From NCBI GenBank assembly GCA_902767775.1, contig CACXIP010000016.1:62001-126000 (forward strand): a stretch of DNA of 64,000 bases. The letters run 5' to 3'. Position 1 is the first letter of the stretch. Every line of letters starts with the position of its first letter. This document shows, piece after piece, positions 44,512 through 53,179 of the stretch. The notes below the pieces were generated by a model, which saw only the letters and a program-made list of their open reading frames with translations, ran no database searches and was not told the origin of the DNA. Both the position numbers and the translations under genes were made by a program. This DNA comes from an uncultured Prevotellaceae bacterium. GTDB taxonomy: Bacteria > Bacteroidota > Bacteroidia > Bacteroidales > Bacteroidaceae.

Positions 44512-46833
44512 ATGAAAAGACTTATTATCAACTTCCTTCTCATCAATGTCTTCTTGGTGGGGTGGGGACAAACAAAGAAAGAAACAGTTTGGAATGAGGT
44601 TGTCGCAGGATACGCCAACACACCTGTAGTGAAAGTAACGAAAGTGGCAATGTACGGCGACCGAACGGAGTTGTCGCTCCACATTGACTTTGTGAAGGGA
44701 CAGTGGATACGTATCGCTGAGAATACGATGGTCAAGGCTGATGGAAAGGATTTTGCGGTGAAATCGGCAACGGAACTGAAACTGGGTGAGCAGTTCACCA
44801 TGCCAGAGGACACGCTGAACTTTGTGCTGACTTTTGAACCAGTGCCTACCACAACGAAGAAACTCGACTTGCTGGAGCCTGGGGGATGGTGTGTCATGAA
44901 CATCCGCAGCACCAATTGGCTGCCCGAAGGCATCGTCAACACCTATTGGCGTGACGAGACAACAGGCGATTGGCTCATTGGTTTCGCACCAAAGCATGTC
45001 ATATATGGCAATAGGGTGTGCGACATCGTCAGTATGACGGAGAAGAAGGATGCCTATTCGCTGGTGCTCGACAATGGCACTACGGTGAAGGTGGGCAAGA
45101 TGAAGAAGGGCATGCGAACCATCACTGTGGGCAGCAATCGCCCCATCCTCTGCAGTCCCATCCTCACTGCTGCCTTGCCTGACTATCCGGTGAAGGACAC
45201 ACGCCGTGGCTTTGTCGACAACGGTTATCATCCCACCGACAGCGTGACCATCATCGGGTGGCTGAAGGATATGCCGGAGCAGGAATGGAAAAAAGGACGC
45301 GAGTTTGGGATGGCTTTCGAGAACATCATGTCCAACAAAGAGGAGACTGCTTATACCAAGATGGACTCTCTGGGGCGCTTCTCTTTCAAAATGTCGTTGC
45401 TCAACGCTTCAGAAGTGTTTGTAGACTGGGGCCGCTCCACTGTCAATGCCTTCCTAGAACCGGGCAAGACTTATTTCTTGCTATGTGATTTCCTGACCGG
45501 CCAAAAATTGTGGATGGGCGATGACGTACGGGTTCAAAATGAAATCCTGTCACATCCCCGCTCCAGGGCTGAGGCGAGGGTGCCATACGAAAACAATAAC
45601 CTTGACCTCATAGCCTATTGGGCTCAGGCTGACAGCGCCCGTCTGTTGCAGGAGGAACATCTGAGGGCATTGCAACTCAGTCATCCCACGCTGTCGCAAC
45701 GCTATATCGATTACACGGCCGGTTACTATCGTATGATTCAGGGGCGCAACATGATGCAGGCGCGCTACTGCAGGGAAGACCGTGTCGTGCCTCAGGAATA
45801 TATGGATTACGTCTGCCGGGAGTTCTGGCTGAAGGCACCAAAACCCTATACGCTCTACCGCGACTTCATCACGATGAACAATGATTACCTCTACCAACTC
45901 ATGACAGGTAAAAATGAGGACATCAATGCTGCAATAAATCGGTTGGAGAGGGAAGGAAAAGTCAGCCTGAGCGATGAGGAGAGAAAGGCCTTGGACGAAC
46001 TCCCTGCTCTCACGAAAAAGGTTCAGGCCGAACTGCAGCAGACGAAGAACGAGGAGGAGATGAAGAGAGTCTTTGAGACCTACAACAATTCTGAGATAGT
46101 AAAAACACTCAACACCATGTTGGGAAGATATCAGGACCTGATGAGTATGCAGGAGTTCCAACATCTGTTGAATGTCGTCGACTCCCTGGGTTGTGATAGA
46201 GTGCTGCGCGACTTCATCCTCGCTCAACGCATTTACCAACAGATAGATGCCACCCGACAGCCTGTCAATCCTGCCGTCCTGGAGTTTGCCGGACAGCAGA
46301 TTCAAACACCTGCTGCACTGGATGCCATCAAGAACTTAAACGACAAGTATCTTGCTATCCAGCAGCGCGATATCTCGAAGTCGCAGAGTCTGAAATCTGC
46401 TGATGACGTGGCTAACATGAGTGATGGCGAGAAGATGCTCCGCAAAATCATCGAACCGTATAAAGGCAAACTGATTCTTCTCGATATCTGGGGCACATGG
46501 TGCGGCCCTTGCAAGGAGGCTCTCTCACATTCTGCAGAGGAATATGAGCGTCTGAAAGATTTTGATATCGTGTTCCTGTATCTTGCCAACCGCTCCGATG
46601 ATGCTTCGTGGAAAAACGTCATCAAGGAGTATAATATCGTCGGCGACAACGTGGTTCATTACAACCTGCCTCAGGACCAGCAGAGTGCCATTGAGCATTT
46701 CCTCAGCGTGACAGGCTTTCCCACCTACAAGCTCATTGACCGCGATGGCACCATTCTCGATGTCAATGCCGACCCACGAAACCTTGAAGGTCTGGCAAAA
46801 CTTCTGGAGCAGATGAAGCCTGCCAACCCTTAA
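44512..46833 (+). CDS. TlpA-family thiol-disulfide oxidoreductase with large N-terminal region
   Basis: A 773-residue exported protein. It has a signal peptide (LIINFLLINVFLVGWGQ) and a ~600-residue N-terminal part with beta-rich and then helical segments that I do not recognise beyond similarity to Bacteroidales TlpA fusions. A C-terminal thioredoxin domain carries the redox pair Cys664-Cys667 in GTWCGPCKEAL, with the cis-proline segment GFPTYKLID. It probably reduces disulfides in the periplasm. It converges on the next gene with 8 nt between stops. Confidence 0.87.
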   Translation: MKRLIINFLLINVFLVGWGQTKKETVWNEVVAGYANTPVVKVTKVAMYGDRTELSLHIDFVKGQWIRIAENTMVKADGKDFAVKSATELKLGEQFTMPEDTLNFVLTFEPVPTTTKKLDLLEPGGWCVMNIRSTNWLPEGIVNTYWRDETTGDWLIGFAPKHVIYGNRVCDIVSMTEKKDAYSLVLDNGTTVKVGKMKKGMRTITVGSNRPILCSPILTAALPDYPVKDTRRGFVDNGYHPTDSVTIIGWLKDMPEQEWKKGREFGMAFENIMSNKEETAYTKMDSLGRFSFKMSLLNASEVFVDWGRSTVNAFLEPGKTYFLLCDFLTGQKLWMGDDVRVQNEILSHPRSRAEARVPYENNNLDLIAYWAQADSARLLQEEHLRALQLSHPTLSQRYIDYTAGYYRMIQGRNMMQARYCREDRVVPQEYMDYVCREFWLKAPKPYTLYRDFITMNNDYLYQLMTGKNEDINAAINRLEREGKVSLSDEERKALDELPALTKKVQAELQQTKNEEEMKRVFETYNNSEIVKTLNTMLGRYQDLMSMQEFQHLLNVVDSLGCDRVLRDFILAQRIYQQIDATRQPVNPAVLEFAGQQIQTPAALDAIKNLNDKYLAIQQRDISKSQSLKSADDVANMSDGEKMLRKIIEPYKGKLILLDIWGTWCGPCKEALSHSAEEYERLKDFDIVFLYLANRSDDASWKNVIKEYNIVGDNVVHYNLPQDQQSAIEHFLSVTGFPTYKLIDRDGTILDVNADPRNLEGLAKLLEQMKPANP

Positions 46834-46841
46834 CCGGGCTC

Positions 46842-47954
46842 CTAAAAACAAAAACTCAGGCCGATATTGCACACACCAAGGCATCCATAGCCCGCTTCGA
46901 TGAGAAATCTCAGAGGACCGGCCCCTACACTCATGCCTATCGGTGAGAGTTGATAGGACATCCGCCATTTGGTCTCGTCATAGCTTTCTTTTCCGATGAT
47001 GATGCCATTTGGGAATTTCTTTTCCTCTGTGTCAAATTGGAGGTGATGGCGCATCAAGCCCAGCGATACGCGGGAAAACAGGCGGTAGGTGCGTGTCTCA
47101 TACCATGTGTATCTTACCGAGGGAGCAAATGAAAAACTGCGGCATTCTGAATAGCCATAAGTGATGGTGCCGGGATGGTCTTGCTTGTGCTGTTCCAAAA
47201 CATAGTAATACACATCGGTATAGGTTTCCGAGGAGCGGCCCCATGCGGCTAAGGCACCTATGTCCCACTTCCTGTTGAGACGATAGTGATATTCCAACTT
47301 CCCTACGATGTACGAATCACCGAAAATATTACCACACTCAGGCTCTGTCTCCATGTGCATGGGCTGGATGAAATCGTCAACAAAACGTTTCGTGGAGTGG
47401 TCTGCCTGGTTGGAACCGATACCCAGTGTGGTGTTGAATTCATGGCGCGGATATTTCACAGGCAACTGTTTTCTCCTAAGTCTTGCTCTTGTGTTAGAAT
47501 CCATGGTTGAAATCATGACTGCCGGCCTTTTTCTGTGAAGTGTGTCGGTTGTTGCCAGACTGTCAATGGGCGTGATGAAAAACTGGTCGTATTTGGGCAG
47601 GCTGACGGCATTCGTCATCAAGTCAATGAAAAAGGGCACTCCATAGGCAAGCGCAGTGGCCAAAGCCCATCCGTTGAAGCTCCTCTCCAGAACAATGTCA
47701 TCGAAAGAATGATGCTCAGAACTGATTTGGATGTGCTGCCCGTCGAGATGCCGTCGCTTCACTTCCACGATGGTGGGAAGTGTGACGTCCTTATACTCTC
47801 CGGCACTGCTGTTGATGGTCACTGGTTCGTCAACATCACCGTCGATGAAAATGTCCGCCTTAATGCCGGAAACCATTGTGGCACACGAGGAAAAACAAAT
47901 GGCCAACAATATGGCTATAAACGTTTTGGATATGACTGATGCTACCTTTTTCAT
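46842..47954 (-). CDS. Lipoprotein with C-terminal beta-barrel-like domain, unknown function
   Basis: A 370-residue protein with lipobox ICFSSC (Cys at about residue 24) followed by ATMVSG, a start shared by many envelope lipoproteins. Residues 30-85 look like a PEGA-type beta domain (IFIDGDVDEPVTINSSAGEYKDVTLP). The C-terminal half has alternating amphipathic strands with aromatic girdles (KLEYHYRLNRKWDIGALAAWGR, VRYTWYETRTYRLFSRVSLGL) and ends in FCF, as in outer-membrane barrels. I do not know a characterised homologue. Confidence 0.7.
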   Translation of the reverse strand: MKKVASVISKTFIAILLAICFSSCATMVSGIKADIFIDGDVDEPVTINSSAGEYKDVTLPTIVEVKRRHLDGQHIQISSEHHSFDDIVLERSFNGWALATALAYGVPFFIDLMTNAVSLPKYDQFFITPIDSLATTDTLHRKRPAVMISTMDSNTRARLRRKQLPVKYPRHEFNTTLGIGSNQADHSTKRFVDDFIQPMHMETEPECGNIFGDSYIVGKLEYHYRLNRKWDIGALAAWGRSSETYTDVYYYVLEQHKQDHPGTITYGYSECRSFSFAPSVRYTWYETRTYRLFSRVSLGLMRHHLQFDTEEKKFPNGIIIGKESYDETKWRMSYQLSPIGMSVGAGPLRFLIEAGYGCLGVCNIGLSFCF

Positions 47955-48038
47955 AGATTGATGTCTTTACTTTAGTAACATTTACATCCTATAAACGTCG
48001 AAGGGTTGATAATCTTGCATGGGATTTCAGCCTTTTTG

Positions 48039-48086
48039 GGGGTCAGCGGATAAACTTGGTTGGCGGGGCTTGCCCAGTCAAGAGTA
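48039..48086 (+). repeat. Left terminal inverted repeat of the IS
   Basis: It pairs with 49471-49516 on the opposite strand. It contains the -33 TTG of the transposase promoter at 48070. Confidence 0.9.
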
Positions 48087-48100
48087 ATTTGTTACCTTTG
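48070..48100 (+). promoter_or_regulatory. Transposase promoter starting in the left inverted repeat
   Basis: TTG (48070-48072) and TACCTTTG (48093-48100) are 20 nt apart. The orfA ATG at 48105 is 4 nt after the -7 box, so the transcript would be leaderless or nearly so. Confidence 0.75.
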
Positions 48101-48104
48101 TGGC

Positions 48105-48464
48105 ATGAAATCAGAAACCCTATTGCGTGCCATACTGCCCGATGTGCTTATAGACAACTTCGACGTGGTCGACGTGGTTAATTTCGAGAAGACGGATGTT
48201 CGTTTCGACATCTGGCTTGACGAGAAGAAGGTCCAGATGCGTGAGGACAAGCACAACTCCGACATCATCTCCCACGGTTTCGGTCCCTACCATTGCATCC
48301 AGGACTTTCCCATCCGCGGCCGTGCCACTTTCCTCCATGTGCGCAAGCGCAAGTGGCTTGACAAGTCCACCGGCGAGGTGTTCAGTTATGACTGGGACTT
48401 GTCCGAGTTCGACGAGACGCGGCTGAACGCCGAGTTCGTCGCTTTTTTAAAAGAGGGAGATTGA
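48105..48464 (+). CDS. IS transposase N-terminal region protein (orfA)
   Basis: A 119-residue protein beginning MKSETLLRAILPDVLIDNFDVVDVV, matching the N-terminal region protein of ISAon1-type elements. It likely binds the terminal repeats. The last sense codons contain the run T6A4 (48443-48452), just before the TGA at 48462. The orfB frame overlaps from 48451. The ATG at 48105 follows the promoter box directly. Confidence 0.87.
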   Translation: MKSETLLRAILPDVLIDNFDVVDVVNFEKTDVRFDIWLDEKKVQMREDKHNSDIISHGFGPYHCIQDFPIRGRATFLHVRKRKWLDKSTGEVFSYDWDLSEFDETRLNAEFVAFLKEGD

Positions 48465-49479
48465 GTCCACCCCCGTAAGCATATCTACACTTGCCGCCCG
48501 CAACGGGCTGAACGGCCAGACGCTCCGCAAGCAGTACAAGGAAGTCATCAGTGACTACCGCTCATGGAAACAGCTCAGCCATGCCGAGCGCTACATTCTG
48601 TACCCCGACAACATAGGTCCCTCGCTGAGCCTTGACGAGACATGTCTGAGCAACGGCGAGGTCTACACCGTGCTGACGAACAAGGCCGCCCATGGCCGCT
48701 CAGGGGCATTGGTGGCGATGGTGCGCGGCGTGTCTACCGACACGGTCTCCTCGGTGCTCAGGAAGATTCCGCTGCGGAAGCGTCTGGAGGTGACCGACGT
48801 GACCACCGACTTGTCCTCGGCCATGATGCTCACCGTGCGCACCTCGTTCCCGAGGGCAAGGCTCGTCAACGACCGGTTCCACGTCCAACAGCTCATCTCG
48901 GAAGCCGTCGACCAGCTAAGACTGCGTTACCGCTGGGAGGTGCTCGACGCGGAGAACAAGGCCATCCGTGAGCACAGGGAGGCACGCAGGGCAGCACGGA
49001 CAAAGGAAGAAAGGGAACTCATCGGCGCATGGGAGCCGAAGAGGATGGAGAACGGGGAGACCATGCCGCAGATCATGGCACGGAGCAGGCACATCATTCT
49101 CAAGCACAAGTCGAAGTGGAACGAGCAGCAGAAGCGGAGAGCCAAAATCCTCTTCAGGCTTTTCCCGAGGTTGGAGCGGGCATATGACATCTTCCTGCAG
49201 TTGGTCGACATCTTCAACAGGAAGTCCAAGCCGGAACAGGCAAGGCTGAACCTCGCCAGATGGTTCAACAAGGTGGAGGAGTTCGGGGACAGGGAGTTCA
49301 ACAGGGTGCTCGAAACCTTCGAAAACCACAACGTCACCATCATCAACTATTTCGAGCAGCGCCTCACCAACGCATCAGCAGAGTCGTTCAACGCGAAAAT
49401 CAAAGCTTTCAGAACACAGTTCAGAGGAGTCACGGACATCAAATTCTTCATGTACAGACTCACAAAACTATACTCTTGA
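48451..49479 (+). CDS. ISL3-type DDE transposase catalytic part (orfB, expressed by frameshift)
   Basis: An open frame of 342 codons with a DDE transposase domain: LDET (first Asp), VTTDLSSAMM (second Asp), NDRFHVQQLISEAVDQLR, and ASAESFNAKIKAFRTQFRG (Glu). From 48451 to 48669 the frame has no ATG, GTG or TTG. The first such codon (GTG 48670) lies after the first catalytic Asp. A working enzyme therefore needs entry from orfA by +1 frameshifting or transcript slippage near the T6A4 run. The coordinates give the open frame, not a proven start. Confidence 0.85.
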   Translation, partial: KREIESTPVSISTLAARNGLNGQTLRKQYKEVISDYRSWKQLSHAERYILYPDNIGPSLSLDETCLSNGEVYTVLTNKAAHGRSGALVAMVRGVSTDTVSSVLRKIPLRKRLEVTDVTTDLSSAMMLTVRTSFPRARLVNDRFHVQQLISEAVDQLRLRYRWEVLDAENKAIREHREARRAARTKEERELIGAWEPKRMENGETMPQIMARSRHIILKHKSKWNEQQKRRAKILFRLFPRLERAYDIFLQLVDIFNRKSKPEQARLNLARWFNKVEEFGDREFNRVLETFENHNVTIINYFEQRLTNASAESFNAKIKAFRTQFRGVTDIKFFMYRLTKLYS

Positions 49480-49516
49480 CTGGGCAGCCCGCCAACCAGG
49501 TTTATCCGCTGACCCC
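49471..49516 (-). repeat. Right terminal inverted repeat of the IS
   Basis: It is complementary to 48039-48086 with one mismatch and two short indels. It includes the orfB stop at 49477-49479. Confidence 0.9.
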
Positions 49517-49556
49517 TTTTTAGCAGCTGTCACCAGCCCTATAGCTTCATGAGCAA

Positions 49557-49596
49557 CAAAAAATCGCCAAGACTTGAAATCAAGTGCTTGGCGATT
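49557..49596 (-). terminator. Intrinsic terminator of the tRNA-Gln gene
   Basis: A 10-bp stem AATCGCCAAG/CTTGGCGATT is extended by an inner ACTTG/CAAGT helix. On the minus strand it runs into TTTTTTG. It lies 8 nt after the tRNA 3' end. Confidence 0.9.
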
Positions 49597-49603
49597 CTGT
49601 GTG

Positions 49604-49674
49604 TTGGGGTACTCGGACTCGAACCAAGAATGACAGGACCAGAATCTGTAGTGTTACCATTACACCATACCCCA
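49604..49674 (-). tRNA. tRNA-Gln (CTG anticodon)
   Basis: The cloverleaf is clear: acceptor TGGGGTA/TACCCCA, D arm GTGT/ACAC, and T arm CTTGG-TTCGAGT-CCGAG. The anticodon loop TTCTGGT puts CTG at positions 34-36. The 3' CCA is not encoded. The last anticodon-stem pair is A-C rather than A-U. Confidence 0.93.
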
Positions 49675-49874
49675 ATACTATGTTTGCAATTCAGTTTCCG
49701 TTGAAATGCGGGTGCAAAGGTAAATCTTTTTTTTGAATCTGCAAATTATTTGAGGAAAAAGTTTTTTCAAAAATTCTTTTTTGTGGTTTTTGTGGTTTGC
49801 TGCCTTTTTTGACACAATTTTTGCCTTCGCATTCTTTTTTTTCTCTCATTAGATGTCAGGTGCATTTTTTTTTG

Positions 49875-49882
49875 TAATTTTG
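49875..49882 (+). promoter_or_regulatory. -7 box of the rsfS operon
   Basis: TAATTTTG 25 nt before the rsfS ATG fits the -7 consensus. The -33 element is not clear. The preceding stretch 49675-49874 is AT-rich. Confidence 0.5.
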
Positions 49883-49906
49883 CAGTTCAAATCACAAGCA
49901 AAATCA

Positions 49907-50266
49907 ATGGATGCAATAAAGAAACTAGTAGAAAACATTACAGAAGGAATACAGGAGAAGAAAGGTAAGGGCATCGTCATCGCCGATATGACGGGCGTGG
50001 AAGGCGCTATCTGCCGCTATTTTGTCATCTGCGAGGGCAACTCTCCCACACAGGTGGAGGCTATCGCAGACGCAGTAGAGGAGACCGCCCGCGTGAAATC
50101 CGGCGAAAAACCCGTCAAGGTGGTGGGACTCACCCACGCCTTGTGGGTCGCTATGGACTATACCGATGTTATCGTGCATATTTTCGTGCCAGATATGCGG
50201 CAATACTACAACCTCGAGGCACTTTGGGAGGATGCCCCGCTGACCCAGATTCCCGATTTGGAATAA
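49907..50266 (+). CDS. rsfS: Ribosome silencing factor RsfS
   Basis: A 119-residue protein that binds ribosomal protein uL14 and blocks subunit joining when nutrients are short. The hallmark GKGIVIADMTGVEGAICRYFVICEGNSPTQVEAIADAVEE and the DYTDVIVHIFVPDMRQYYNLEALWEDAP segment are complete. The start MDAIKKLVENI is chosen over an upstream ATG in AT-rich DNA. It heads a plus-strand run with ftsH and cdsA, an order common in Bacteroidetes. Confidence 0.95.
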   Translation: MDAIKKLVENITEGIQEKKGKGIVIADMTGVEGAICRYFVICEGNSPTQVEAIADAVEETARVKSGEKPVKVVGLTHALWVAMDYTDVIVHIFVPDMRQYYNLEALWEDAPLTQIPDLE

Positions 50267-50313
50267 TGCGAATCCCATAAAAACATAGGTCATTCTGAAA
50301 ACGAATACAAACC

Positions 50314-52314
50314 ATGGAAGAGAACAAAGAGAAAAATCCCAATACCCCGCGGTTCAACATGAACTGGATATACATCATCATCATCGTGATGCTGGCGGTG
50401 TTGTTCTTCACCAACACAGGCGGTGATGCTGCCAGTGGAGGTGGCGGAATATCCAAGAAGGAAAACTACTTCAACTTCAAGCAATGGGTGATGAAGGGGG
50501 CTGCCAAGGAGGTGGTCATCAACAACGAGGAAAGTGATCTTCGTATGTATGTCAATCCGGAGTTCATCCAGGAGGTGTTCCAGGCTGATGTCAAACAGAC
50601 AGGCAAGAATCCCTACCTTGAGGTGGAGTACGGTTCTGTGGAGTCGTTGGAAACCTTCCTCGACCAAGCCCAGAAAGACGGGAAGTTCAATGGCCATGTG
50701 ACCTTTGAAAACGAGAAGAGCGGCGATATGGTCAGCTTGTTCTTCAATGTCCTGTCCATCCTGTTCTTCGTCTTCATCATGCTCTTCTTCTTCCGCAGAA
50801 TGGGCGGAGGAGGTGCCGGCGGTGTCTTCAACGTGGGCAAGAGCAAGGCGAAGATGTATGAGAAGGGCAACGACCTGGGCGTTACCTTCCGCGATGTGGC
50901 AGGACAGGTGGGTGCCAAAGAGGAGGTACAGGAAATCGTCGACTTCCTTAAAAACCCGAAGCGATATACTGATTTGGGTGGCAAGATTCCAAAGGGCGCC
51001 CTCTTGGTAGGACCTCCGGGAACCGGTAAGACTCTGTTGGCCAAGGCGGTGGCTGGTGAGGCGGGAGTGCCTTTCTTCTCCATGAGCGGCAGCGACTTCG
51101 TCGAGATGTTCGTCGGCGTGGGTGCCAGCCGCGTCAGGGACCTGTTCCGTCAGGCAAAGGAGAAGGCTCCTTGTATCATATTCATCGATGAGATTGACGC
51201 CGTGGGACGAGCCAGGTCGAAGAACCCCTCCATGGGTGGCAATGATGAGCGGGAGAACACGCTCAACGCATTGCTCACCGAGATGGACGGATTCGGCACC
51301 AACAGCGGTGTCATTATCATGGCTGCCACCAACCGCGCCGATATGCTCGACTCCGCTCTGCTGCGTGCCGGACGTTTCGATAGGCAGATTCATGTCGACC
51401 TGCCTGACCTCAATGAACGAAAGGAGATTTTCATTGTCCATCTGAAACCCATCAAGGTGGATGACTCGGTGGATATCGACCTCCTTGCCCGTCAGACGCC
51501 GGGCTTCTCGGGTGCGGACATCGCCAATGTGTGCAACGAGGCAGCGCTCATCGCTGCAAGAAGAAAGGCAAAAACAGTTTGCAGGCAGGACTTCCTTGAT
51601 GCCGTGGACCGTATCATCGGCGGACTGGAGAAGAAGACCAAGGTGATGACGGCACAGGAGAAACGCACCATTGCCCTCCATGAGGCCGGCCACGCCACCA
51701 TCTCATGGTTCTGTGAGCATGCCAACCCATTGGTCAAGGTGTCCATCGTGCCCCGTGGCAACGCGCTTGGCGCAGCTTGGTATCTCCCCGAGGAACGGCA
51801 GATTACCACCAAGGAGGAGATGCTGGATGAGATGTGTTCACTCATGGGTGGACGTGCCGCTGAGGAACTCTTCACCGGACATATCTCCACCGGAGCGATG
51901 AACGACTTGGAGCGGGCTACCAAGAGCGCATATGGCATGATTGCCTATGCTGGCATGGGTGACCAACTGCCCAATATCTGCTACTACAATCAGGAATATC
52001 AGTTCCAGCGCCCCTACAGCGACACCACAGCAAAAGTCATCGACGACGAGGTGCTCAAGATGGTCAACGAGCAGTATGAAAGAGCCAAGAATATACTCCT
52101 GGAGCATAAGGAGGGGCATAATGCGCTCGCCGAACTGCTCATCAGCCGTGAGGTGATTTTCGCCGAGGACGTGGAGCGTATTTTCGGCAAGCGTCCATGG
52201 GTGAGCCGCTCTCAGGAAATCCTGCAACTGGACACTCCAGCATCCCCGGAATCCCCGGAATCTCCGGAAAATCCGGAAAGCCCAGAAACCCCAGACTCCC
52301 CGACGAACCTCTAA
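50314..52314 (+). CDS. ftsH: ATP-dependent zinc metalloprotease FtsH
   Basis: A 666-residue membrane AAA+ protease that degrades misfolded membrane proteins and regulators. Two transmembrane helices (~residues 10-25 and 130-150) flank a periplasmic domain. Walker A GPPGTGKT is at 233-240, Walker B IIFIDEID follows, then the SRH region and the zinc site HEAGH at 456-460. The last ~30 residues are a Pro-Glu-Ser repeat ([16 protein letters not shown]), encoded by CCGGAATCC-type repeats related to an intergenic array near 58650. Confidence 0.97.
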   Translation: MEENKEKNPNTPRFNMNWIYIIIIVMLAVLFFTNTGGDAASGGGGISKKENYFNFKQWVMKGAAKEVVINNEESDLRMYVNPEFIQEVFQADVKQTGKNPYLEVEYGSVESLETFLDQAQKDGKFNGHVTFENEKSGDMVSLFFNVLSILFFVFIMLFFFRRMGGGGAGGVFNVGKSKAKMYEKGNDLGVTFRDVAGQVGAKEEVQEIVDFLKNPKRYTDLGGKIPKGALLVGPPGTGKTLLAKAVAGEAGVPFFSMSGSDFVEMFVGVGASRVRDLFRQAKEKAPCIIFIDEIDAVGRARSKNPSMGGNDERENTLNALLTEMDGFGTNSGVIIMAATNRADMLDSALLRAGRFDRQIHVDLPDLNERKEIFIVHLKPIKVDDSVDIDLLARQTPGFSGADIANVCNEAALIAARRKAKTVCRQDFLDAVDRIIGGLEKKTKVMTAQEKRTIALHEAGHATISWFCEHANPLVKVSIVPRGNALGAAWYLPEERQITTKEEMLDEMCSLMGGRAAEELFTGHISTGAMNDLERATKSAYGMIAYAGMGDQLPNICYYNQEYQFQRPYSDTTAKVIDDEVLKMVNEQYERAKNILLEHKEGHNALAELLISREVIFAEDVERIFGKRPWVSRSQEILQLDTPASPESPESPENPESPETPDSPTNL

Positions 52315-52327
52315 ACACCTCCTCAAT

Positions 52328-53176
52328 ATGACAGAAAAAAAGCAAAACTTCATCGCGAGGACCATTACGGGTGTCCTGTTCGTCGCCATTCTGGTGACTT
52401 GCTTCCTTCGTGCCCAGTCGATGATTCTGTTGTTTGCACTGATAACAGGACTGACTATCTGGGAGTTTGGCCGACTGGTCAATGAGTGGGACGACATTCA
52501 AATCAACAGGTTCATCAGCACAGTGGCGGGTGTTTATTTCTTCCTGGCGATGGCGGGATATTGCACCGGAATGGCTACACTTACTGTTTTCATCCCTTAC
52601 CTCATCACCATCATCTACCTGATTATCTCAGAACTGTTTCTGAAGGCTCCCAACCCAGTCAACAACTGGGCATATACGATGCTGAGCCAGATGTATATCG
52701 CACTGCCGCTGTCCACCATCAATCTCCTCGCCTTTCAGACTGGAGGAGAGGGACAGTACAACGCCCTGCTACCGCTGAGTATCTTCGTCTTCCTTTGGGT
52801 GAACGATACGGGTGCCTATTGCGTGGGTTCGCTGATAGGCAAACATAAACTCTTCCCCAGGGTGTCGCCAGGAAAGACCTGGGAGGGTTCTGTGGGTGGT
52901 GGCTTGCTTGTACTTGTGGCAGCCGCCGTCATCGGATGGCTCACAAGCGGGGAAAGCGACTCCTTGTCCATTCCGGTTTGGATGGGACTGGGACTGGTTG
53001 TCGTGGTCTTCGGCACCCTCGGCGACTTGGTAGAGTCGATGTTCAAACGCACTTTGGGGGTCAAGGACAGTGGAAACATCCTGCCGGGACATGGAGGAAT
53101 GCTCGACCGCTTCGATTCGTCGCTTATGGCGATTCCCGCTGCGGTGGTCTACCTCTTTACACTATCCCTGTTCTAA
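52328..53176 (+). CDS. cdsA: Phosphatidate cytidylyltransferase CdsA
   Basis: A 282-residue integral membrane enzyme making CDP-diacylglycerol from phosphatidate and CTP. About seven hydrophobic helices are followed by the signature SMFKRTLGVKDSGNILPGHGGMLDRFDSSL. It follows ftsH by 13 nt and precedes the phosphoesterase gene by 3 nt, so it is operonic. Confidence 0.95.
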   Translation: MTEKKQNFIARTITGVLFVAILVTCFLRAQSMILLFALITGLTIWEFGRLVNEWDDIQINRFISTVAGVYFFLAMAGYCTGMATLTVFIPYLITIIYLIISELFLKAPNPVNNWAYTMLSQMYIALPLSTINLLAFQTGGEGQYNALLPLSIFVFLWVNDTGAYCVGSLIGKHKLFPRVSPGKTWEGSVGGGLLVLVAAAVIGWLTSGESDSLSIPVWMGLGLVVVVFGTLGDLVESMFKRTLGVKDSGNILPGHGGMLDRFDSSLMAIPAAVVYLFTLSLF

Positions 53177-53179
53177 CTC

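Larger units (their letters stand above)
48038..49516 (+). mobile_element. ISL3-like (ISAon1-type) insertion sequence, complete
   Basis: A ~1.48-kb element bounded by long inverted repeats: 48039-48086 on the left, 49471-49516 on the right. They agree over ~46 bp with one substitution and two small indels. The outer ends read GGGGTCAGCGGATAAAC. It holds two overlapping frames, orfA and orfB. TTTTT flanks both ends, which could be a short target duplication or chance. The stop codon of orfB lies within the right repeat. The element sits 88 bp from a tRNA gene. Confidence 0.9.

Noticed and set aside
44410-45231. 273-codon minus-strand ORF
   Set aside because: Antisense to the TlpA-like gene, which has a signal peptide and a thioredoxin motif; no domain in the antisense frame.
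49480-49604. Attachment site of an integrated element at the tRNA-Gln gene
   Set aside because: No integrase gene and no duplicate of the tRNA end was seen; the IS beside it ends in its own inverted repeats.
50290-51693. 467-codon minus-strand ORF
   Set aside because: Antisense to ftsH, whose motifs are complete; the translation is His/Glu-rich shadow sequence.
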